27,321 nt of DNA, taken from the NCBI GenBank assembly GCA_023132995.1, contig JAGLXI010000120.1:1-27321 (forward strand). Direction: 5' to 3'. A program made the position numbers and the translations under genes. Under the pieces are notes generated by a model. That model had not been told where the DNA came from and searched no databases. It saw nothing but the letters and a program-made list of their open reading frames with translations. The stretch's first letter is position 1. The number at the start of each line of letters is the position of its first letter. The stretch is from Candidatus Zixiibacteriota bacterium. GTDB taxonomy: Bacteria > Zixibacteria > MSB-5A5 > GN15 > FEB-12. Positions 22,066-27,321 of this stretch are shown here, piece after piece.

Positions 22066-23505
22066 ATGATTAGGTCCCTGGGGAGTACGGCAGCGCTGAT
22101 TTTGATCCTGGCCGGCGTCATCTGCGGCCAGTCCATACAGGAACACTTGAGTTATGATTTCGTCGGTGGGGGCGCCAGGGCCGAAGCCATGGGCAACGCC
22201 TACGTGGCGCTATCGGATGATATCACCGCAGGCGCCTGGAATCCGGCCGGCCTGATGGCCCACGAGGGACCAATGCTGGGGGCCAGTTTCGGTTCCCTGA
22301 CTCCGAGCGGTTACACTAATGCCAATATGCAGTGGCACGTTTGGCGCAATGACCACTCCGGTTCACTTCGCTCGGTATCGGGTTTCAATTTCCTGGCGCC
22401 GGTGCGCATCAAAGGGCGGCCGGTAGTCGGGTCGATCAGTTTTACGCGCAGTTTCGAGGAGTTCTACAGTATAGCCTACAACGCAGTCTATGAAGCCCCA
22501 GAATACGTCTATCGCAACAACCTGCTCGTCGAGGAGATTTTCCAGGTGAATCGCTCCACGGCAGGGCAATTGGAGGGTGGAGTCAACATTGTGACTTTTG
22601 CCTTTGGGACGCGACTGTATAAGGAGCTTGACCTTGGTATCGGGGTCAACATCTATGGTGGCGAGACCGTCAGCGAAAATCACATATTGGATGTTGTCGA
22701 CGGCTATCCTCTCCCAATCGGCAGCCAGGAGGGCCGTGGGACCGAGGATTATCTCAATATCGACACCAGCAAGTTCTCGGGGACCAATTTCACGGTCGGG
22801 CTGAAATGGAGCGGCGAGAAAATCAGTACCGGGCTTCTGGTCAGAACGCCTTTTGATCTGAATCGCAAGCAGGGTCTTTCGCTTTACCGGGTGCGGGCTT
22901 TCAACGGTCGGCCGGTGGAGGACGGCACCGATACGACTTTCTTCGACAACATCCTCATCAAGTATGAGATGCCGCTGATGGTCACGGCCGGCGTAGCCTA
23001 CCGGGCGCGCGAGAACTTCGTCCTGACCGCCGACGCCGAATTCCGGGATTTTAGTGGCAGTAAGGTTAGAGTCCGCGACTCGCTGAAGATTGATCCGGAG
23101 GGGAACAATGAGGAGTTTTTCACCGATATCGAAACAGGGTGGAACGATGTCTTTGTGATGCGGTTCGGGAGCGAGTACGTGATGGACACCAAAATCGGGA
23201 AGATTCCCCTTCGCGCTGGGCTTGGCTTCGTCCCCCTTCCCACGCCCAATAAGAGTGACACCAAGACGCCGGTGATGAGCTACAATTTCCCTCACATGAT
23301 TTTCCTGCCGTTCGTGAAGCTGTTCAACAACGATGACACCCCGATACGGTATACGTTTTCCGTCGGAACCGGCATCCAGTGGAGCCAGATATTCCTCGAG
23401 TGGGCCTATACATATAGTACTTTGAGCCGGGACTATCAGGACGATATTGTGCTGGCGAAGATCCGCAATCATCACTTCGGATTCACATTCACGGGATATT
23501 TCTGA
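22066..23505 (+). CDS. Outer-membrane beta-barrel protein, PorV/FadL (OmpP1)-like
   Basis: This 479-residue protein has a signal peptide (about 1-21, SPase I type, ending GVICG). The early segment ARAEAMGNAYVALSDDITA then AWNPAGLM is the hallmark of the PorV/FadL-like family of FCB bacteria, where an N-terminal stretch plugs the barrel. Many alternating beta strands follow, and the last residues end in an aromatic (FTFTGYF), the usual BAM-targeting signal. PorV proteins serve type IX secretion or other transport, but no type IX genes are near, so the substrate is unknown. A strong promoter precedes it. Confidence 0.85.
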   Translation: MIRSLGSTAALILILAGVICGQSIQEHLSYDFVGGGARAEAMGNAYVALSDDITAGAWNPAGLMAHEGPMLGASFGSLTPSGYTNANMQWHVWRNDHSGSLRSVSGFNFLAPVRIKGRPVVGSISFTRSFEEFYSIAYNAVYEAPEYVYRNNLLVEEIFQVNRSTAGQLEGGVNIVTFAFGTRLYKELDLGIGVNIYGGETVSENHILDVVDGYPLPIGSQEGRGTEDYLNIDTSKFSGTNFTVGLKWSGEKISTGLLVRTPFDLNRKQGLSLYRVRAFNGRPVEDGTDTTFFDNILIKYEMPLMVTAGVAYRARENFVLTADAEFRDFSGSKVRVRDSLKIDPEGNNEEFFTDIETGWNDVFVMRFGSEYVMDTKIGKIPLRAGLGFVPLPTPNKSDTKTPVMSYNFPHMIFLPFVKLFNNDDTPIRYTFSVGTGIQWSQIFLEWAYTYSTLSRDYQDDIVLAKIRNHHFGFTFTGYF

Positions 23506-23683
23506 GCCCGGCGGACTCATACTATGGCAGAGATGGACGGAAGTGGCATGGTCATGACGTTCCGGGACCGATTGGGATGCTTTGCCGACAGACGTGAGCC
23601 GTGGTTCTCATGAATACTCCTAACAAGTATATGGCGTGTGCCGATAATCGATACACAGGAATTATGTTTCTCGGGAGTGGTTG

Positions 23684-24358
23684 ATGTACCAAAAGGTTAA
23701 GCTGAGCAAAAGACAAATCAAGGAAGACAAGTTCACGGCTTTCATGCTCAAGTCGAAAAGCTGGTTCGTTGAGAACTGGCAATTTGCGGTAATCGGTGTG
23801 GTGGCGGCAATTCTGCTGGTTACGGCGGGCACGTACTATGCCGGTTCCCAGACGGCCCGGCAGCAGGAGGCTGGGATCAAGCTCGCCCGGGCTCTCATGG
23901 ATTACCGCAACGAGAATAGCCAGGTAGCCATTATGAGCCTTTCTCAGATCGTCGAGGATTATGGTGGCGATTACGCTGCCCAGCAGGCCACCTTTCTGCT
24001 GGGGAAGGTAAACCTCAAGATACGCAATTACCCCGAGGCGATTCGCTATTTCGAGATGTACCTGTCCAGGTATCGTGATGACAAGCTTATTCGTGCAAGC
24101 GCACTGGCGGGGATTGCCGCTTGCCATGAGGATCAGGCAGACTTCGCCGAGGCGGCTGACAAGTACGCTGAGGCGTTTGAGGAATACCCGGACGGGCCTA
24201 TGAGTGGTGACTGTCAGTTGTCGGCACTGCGCAACTATCTCGAAGCAGGTGATACCGAGGACGCCAGGTTTTTCTATGAATCGCTGAACGAGGACTTCAA
24301 AGGCACGGGTCTGGCCAATACCGCTACCCTCCTGTTCATGGAGAAGAACCAACGCTGA
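23684..24358 (+). CDS. Membrane-anchored TPR-repeat protein
   Basis: This 224-residue protein has a basic cytoplasmic N-terminus (KLSKRQIKEDKF), one transmembrane helix at about 34-52, and helical repeats outside the membrane with TPR-like pairs (for example NYPEAIRYFEMYLSRY, 115-130, and DFAEAADKYAEAFEEYP, 153-169). It resembles YfgM/ancillary translocon or assembly adaptors in layout, but the partner is unknown. The ATG at 23684, with CGGGAG at 23672-23677, is preferred over the adjacent TTG at 23681. It precedes the GH57 gene by 29 bases, so they are probably co-transcribed. Confidence 0.85.
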   Translation: MYQKVKLSKRQIKEDKFTAFMLKSKSWFVENWQFAVIGVVAAILLVTAGTYYAGSQTARQQEAGIKLARALMDYRNENSQVAIMSLSQIVEDYGGDYAAQQATFLLGKVNLKIRNYPEAIRYFEMYLSRYRDDKLIRASALAGIAACHEDQADFAEAADKYAEAFEEYPDGPMSGDCQLSALRNYLEAGDTEDARFFYESLNEDFKGTGLANTATLLFMEKNQR

Positions 24359-24387
24359 ACTGATAGCATGTGGATATGGGAGGCGTT

Positions 24388-26517
24388 TTGTCGAATGAGA
24401 AACCTCTGAAGCTTGCCATCCTGTGGCACATGCATCAGCCCAATTACCAGGAGCCGGGCTCTGCCCGCTTGGTGCTTCCCTGGGTGCGATTTCACGCCAC
24501 AAAAGACTACCTCGACATGTTGCTGCTTCCTGGGCGTTATGAGAATCTCAAGGTGACATTCAACTTGGTCCCGGCTCTGATCGACCAGCTCCAATTATAC
24601 ACCGACGGTGGCACCGACCCGCACCTGGAACTGTCACGGATTGCCGCAGGGGAGCTGACTCCCGAGCAGAAGCGTGAGATACTGGGCAGCTTCTTTTCGG
24701 CCAACCTGACCCATATGATCGAACCGCATGACAGGTACTTCGAGCTATATCGGAAGTGTGGAGGCAATTCGGGGCAGCCGGTCCTGTCCGAGCTGTTCAC
24801 CACGGAAGAAATGCGTGATCTCCAGGTCTGGTCCAATCTCGTGTGGGTGGATCCGATGTTTCGCGAGGAGGAACCGGTCAAGGCTCTCTTCGATCAAGAC
24901 CGGCACTTCAGTGAGGAGCAGAAACACGCCCTTCTCGACTGGCAGATCGACCTGATCGGGCGAGTCGTGCCGGCCCACAAGGATCTGTATACTCAGGGGC
25001 GGGTCGACATATCTTTTACGCCGTACTATCATCCAATTCTTCCTCTTCTCTGTGACACCCGCGTGGCGCTCGAAGCGATGCCGAACATGGAATTGCCCGG
25101 CAGGTCGTTCCGTCACCCAGAGGACGCTGAAGCGCAAATCCGGATGTCGATTCAGAAGTTTGAATCGATTTTCGGAACTCAGATGACCGGCATGTGGCCC
25201 TCGGAAGGATCGGTCTCGGAGGAGGTGGCCGACCTTCTCATCAAGATGGGAGTCAAGTGGATTGCCACCGATGAAGAAATCCTCCACTACTCGTTCAGAA
25301 AATCGGGTATGGACCATCAGGCCAATCCCATCCATACCGTCTACGAGTACGGCCCAGGTCTGAAGCTGTTTTTTCGCGATCATGCTCTGTCTGATCGCAT
25401 TGGATTCGTATATTCCGGCTGGGATGCGGATCGGGCCGTGTCCGATTTCATCGGCCACCTCAAGAGAATCCGGTCGCTGTATCTGGATCGGATTGATCAG
25501 ACGGTGGTGCCGGTGATTCTCGACGGGGAGAATGCATGGGAGTATTTTCCCGACGATGGCCACGAATTTCTCTCGGAGCTGTACCGTCATCTCTCTGAAG
25601 ACCCCCAGATCGAAACGGTTACCATGAGTGAAGCGGCCGCAGATATCGAGCCGCGGCAGTTGAAAGCGCTGTTTGCCGGGTCGTGGATCAACCACAATTT
25701 CCGTATCTGGATCGGCCACTCTGAAGACAACGAGGCTTGGGATCTTCTGGCCGAGGCCAGGGACACCCTGGTGGAGTTCGAGGCCAACAACCCCGACTTC
25801 AGCCGTGAACGAATAGAGGCCGCCTGGAAACAGGTGTATATAGCCGAGGGATCAGACTGGTGCTGGTGGTACGGTGACGAACATCGAGACTCAGGCAACG
25901 AGCAATTTGACTGTATTTTTCGAAGACACCTCGTCTCCATATATGAGATACTGGGTCTTGATACCCCCTTCCGACTCCTGCGCCCTATATACCAGGCCGG
26001 GCCCGGTCTGAAAGCAATCCCGCCGGATGCTCTCCTTACGCCCGAGATCGACGGCCGCCTGACGCATTTCTATGAATGGTCCGGCGCTGGCTATTTCGAC
26101 TGTCTTCGAGCCGGCGGTGCCATGCATCGTGTCGACAACTGTATCTCGAAAATACATTTCGGATTCGATTACCAGCGGTTTCATATTCGGCTTGACTTCC
26201 TAAACAAGAATAGCTTAAAATTGATCGAGAGCCCACTCTTTGAGTTCGTCTTCTTCACGCCGGAACCGCGTCATCTGGTAATCGACGTATCCGGTGGGCG
26301 GACAAACGGATCGGCAGACGGACAGCATGAGTTCTGCTTAGGCGAAATCCTGGAGTTGGCCGTCGAGCGCAAATGGCTCTGGCCCCAAGAGCATGGTCCT
26401 TTGGGACTTACCGTCACTCTCCGGGACGGACAGTCTATACTGGAGAGTTGGCCGGAGAACGAACCTATCAGGCTTGACGTGGCAGAGAAAGACAAGGAGA
26501 TGTTCTGGTCCACATAA
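24388..26517 (+). CDS. Glycoside hydrolase family 57 (alpha-amylase/glucanotransferase-like)
   Basis: This protein of about 709 residues belongs to GH57, retaining enzymes acting on alpha-glucans. Motif 1 is WHMHQPNY (13-20), followed by PWVRFHATKDY. FTPYYHPILPLL is the second region. MWPSEGSVS holds the likely nucleophile Glu273, and VILDGENAWEYF holds the likely acid/base Asp379. It has no signal peptide, so it acts in the cytoplasm, probably on glycogen or maltodextrin. The exact specificity cannot be told. The TTG at 24388 is chosen because GGGAGG (24378-24383) precedes it. The GTG at 24370 and ATG at 24376 are alternatives. Confidence 0.93.
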   Translation: MSNEKPLKLAILWHMHQPNYQEPGSARLVLPWVRFHATKDYLDMLLLPGRYENLKVTFNLVPALIDQLQLYTDGGTDPHLELSRIAAGELTPEQKREILGSFFSANLTHMIEPHDRYFELYRKCGGNSGQPVLSELFTTEEMRDLQVWSNLVWVDPMFREEEPVKALFDQDRHFSEEQKHALLDWQIDLIGRVVPAHKDLYTQGRVDISFTPYYHPILPLLCDTRVALEAMPNMELPGRSFRHPEDAEAQIRMSIQKFESIFGTQMTGMWPSEGSVSEEVADLLIKMGVKWIATDEEILHYSFRKSGMDHQANPIHTVYEYGPGLKLFFRDHALSDRIGFVYSGWDADRAVSDFIGHLKRIRSLYLDRIDQTVVPVILDGENAWEYFPDDGHEFLSELYRHLSEDPQIETVTMSEAAADIEPRQLKALFAGSWINHNFRIWIGHSEDNEAWDLLAEARDTLVEFEANNPDFSRERIEAAWKQVYIAEGSDWCWWYGDEHRDSGNEQFDCIFRRHLVSIYEILGLDTPFRLLRPIYQAGPGLKAIPPDALLTPEIDGRLTHFYEWSGAGYFDCLRAGGAMHRVDNCISKIHFGFDYQRFHIRLDFLNKNSLKLIESPLFEFVFFTPEPRHLVIDVSGGRTNGSADGQHEFCLGEILELAVERKWLWPQEHGPLGLTVTLRDGQSILESWPENEPIRLDVAEKDKEMFWST

Positions 26518-26534
26518 GGCGCTGTGGAGGTTCT

Positions 26535-26951
26535 ATGGCTGAATCGTTTTTCAAAGATGACAAGAGCGAGTCACCCACTGGGGAAATTCCCGTGCTTGAG
26601 GACAGTTCTCAGGCCGCTGCTGCGGGAGAAGAGTCCGGGAAGGAAGGGTTCGCCTCCGACGAGGGAAGGATGGCGGCCATAATGGCCTATATTCCCATTC
26701 TTTGCTTCGTGCCGCTTCTCAGTATGAAAGAGAACAAGGAAGCTCAGTTCCACGCGCGGCAGGGTGTCATGCTCTTTCTCGTGGAACTGGTCGCTGTCCT
26801 GTTCCTTATCGACACTGTTTCCGATCTCGTGTTCAAGGGCATCCTGCTGATTGCGGCGGGTCTTTCAGTGGCCGGAATCATCTTTGCTCTCCAGGGGAAG
26901 AACTACCGGCTGCCTCTCATCGGAGACATGATCGACAAGTCAAAGCTCTGA
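26535..26951 (+). CDS. Tic20/DUF4870-like small membrane protein
   Basis: This 138-residue protein has a disordered acidic N-terminus of about 44 residues and then three hydrophobic helices (about 46-63, 77-95, 100-120). The FHARQG motif (72-77) between helices 1 and 2 is the signature of the DUF4870/Tic20-like family. Its function is unknown in bacteria, and it is unrelated to protein import as far as known. The ribosome-binding site GGAGG (26526-26530) precedes the ATG. It starts 17 bases after the GH57 gene, so it is probably the last gene of that transcript. Confidence 0.83.
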   Translation: MAESFFKDDKSESPTGEIPVLEDSSQAAAAGEESGKEGFASDEGRMAAIMAYIPILCFVPLLSMKENKEAQFHARQGVMLFLVELVAVLFLIDTVSDLVFKGILLIAAGLSVAGIIFALQGKNYRLPLIGDMIDKSKL

Positions 26952-27163
26952 TCTGTGCTCTTTTCGCAGCAGGGTTACACTCGGTCTGGTCCTGAACGGG
27001 GAGCAATACCCGCAGATGCTCGAGAGGCTCCCAGTAACGAAATAATCTTCCCAGCTATTACAGCAGGTATCTAAGTATTGCTAATCTGATTCTCCATTTA
27101 GCGGGTAGTTAAGAAAACACTTCGTCATACTCGAAAGTTGACGGATTCGTCATAGGCGTGGTG

Positions 27164-27184
27164 TCGGGCGTCCCGAGGCTTTTT
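27164..27184 (+). terminator. Possible intrinsic terminator downstream of the GH57 set
   Basis: TCGGG (27164-27168), loop CGT, CCCGA (27172-27176), then GGC and TTTTT (27180-27184). The stem is short and three bases separate it from the T run, so it could equally be part of the palindrome cluster. Confidence 0.4.
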
Positions 27185-27199
27185 CAGAAGTCGGCCAGG

Positions 27200-27238
27200 G
27201 GCAGACGGGGCATCTGCCGCCCACGGGCACGACGTGCC
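27200..27238. repeat. Two adjacent short hairpins
   Basis: GGCAGA (27200-27205) pairs with TCTGCC (27213-27218) over seven bases. GGCAC (27226-27230) pairs with GTGCC (27234-27238) over GAC, followed by CTTTT. Dense spacing of palindromes suggests a repetitive intergenic element. Confidence 0.5.
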
Positions 27239-27283
27239 TCTTTTGGAGACTCTGCGTCCATACATCCCAAGTGATGCGAAGTC

Positions 27284-27304
27284 ATTCCGGGCTTGGCCCG
27301 GAAT
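27284..27304. repeat. REP-like palindrome
   Basis: ATTCCGGGC, loop TTG, GCCCGGAAT: a perfect nine-pair inverted repeat, flanked by GTC and CCATC. The layout (GTCATTCC...GGAATCC) resembles repetitive extragenic palindromes of many genomes. Only one copy is in the window, so repetition is inferred. Confidence 0.6.
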
Positions 27305-27321
27305 CCATCTTGATAAGCGAT

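Larger units (their letters stand above)
26952..27321. other. Gene-free 370-base stretch at the window end with several inverted repeats
   Basis: No convincing coding frame is seen on either strand. GGGAGC (26999-27004) can pair with GCTCCC (27027-27032). GAGCA (27001-27005) can instead pair with TGCTC (27017-27021), so the two are alternatives. TTCGTCATA occurs twice (27121-27129, 27146-27154). From 27164 a chain of short hairpins follows. A weak promoter-like TTACAG...TAATCT (27058-27087) has 18-base spacing and is not called. Confidence 0.6.

Noticed and set aside
22363..23520. 385-residue open frame on the minus strand
   Set aside because: It is antisense to the beta-barrel gene, which has a signal peptide, promoter and C-terminal targeting signal. 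The minus-strand product has no family features.
23506..23683. Promoter or terminator between the beta-barrel and TPR genes
   Set aside because: Only a GATAAT-like box with no matching -35, and no stem followed by T residues. Nothing I can support in these 178 bases apart from the TPR ribosome-binding site.
24745..25719. 324-residue open frame on the minus strand
   Set aside because: It is opposite the GH57 gene, whose catalytic motifs are intact. A shadow frame.
1..27321. CRISPR array, integrase, transposase, toxin-antitoxin or defence genes
   Set aside because: No regularly spaced repeats, no att-like duplications at the three tRNA genes and no such protein families were seen. The gene content is core housekeeping.
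1..27321. Assignment to Bacteroidota
   Set aside because: Strong Shine-Dalgarno sites and TTGACA/TATAAT promoters are unlike Bacteroidota, although the L2 loop and PorV-like protein suggest a related group.

Overview
The window is 27.3 kb of a Gram-negative bacterial chromosome, fairly GC-rich by eye. It starts inside tuf and runs without a break through the S10, spc and alpha ribosomal protein clusters (positions 1-16050, all on the + strand). It then enters a stretch of housekeeping and cell-envelope genes, also all on the + strand. The best guess is a lineage of the FCB/Fibrobacteres-Chlorobi-Bacteroidetes neighbourhood such as a Zixibacteria-like group. This rests on the outer-membrane PorV/FadL-like barrel, the style of the membrane-anchored TPR protein and the L2 loop variant. 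It is inference, not proof. Bacteroidota proper is unlikely, because strong Shine-Dalgarno sites precede most genes and the promoters are of TTGACA/TATAAT type.

Layout: tuf (3' end)-rpsJ-rplC-rplD-rplW-rplB-rpsS-rplV-rpsC-rplP-rpmC-rpsQ-rplN-rplX-rplE-rpsN(Zn type)-rpsH-rplF-rplR-rpsE-rpmD-rplO-secY-adk-map-infA-rpmJ-rpsM-rpsK-rpsD-rpoA-rplQ, closed by a clear intrinsic terminator at 16127-16154. A new sigma70-type promoter (16177-16205) then drives a small membrane protein of unknown function. Next come plsY and gpsA (overlapping phospholipid-precursor genes, with plsY preceded by a long potential hairpin), a MerR-type regulator, tRNA-Pro(GGG), surE, tRNA-Pro(CGG) with a consensus promoter, a LOG-like/TIGR00725-type protein overlapping an acylphosphatase, apt and tRNA-Arg(CCU). 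After another strong promoter (21964-21992) comes an outer-membrane barrel protein. A TPR protein, a GH57 glycoside hydrolase and a Tic20/DUF4870-like membrane protein follow as a compact set. The last 370 bases hold no gene but contain a cluster of short perfect palindromes, including a REP-like 9-bp-arm hairpin.

How it works together: the first 16 kb makes ribosomal proteins, the Sec channel, adenylate kinase, methionine aminopeptidase, IF1 and RNA polymerase alpha from tightly packed, often overlapping genes. The rest is phospholipid synthesis, nucleotide salvage, tRNAs and envelope functions. I did not find a defence system, CRISPR array, integrase, transposase or other clearly new multi-gene system. 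The most unusual items are the long low-complexity tails on both L22 and S3, UUG starts on several ribosomal protein genes, the structured plsY leader, the shared AT-rich element before two promoters, and the terminal palindrome cluster.
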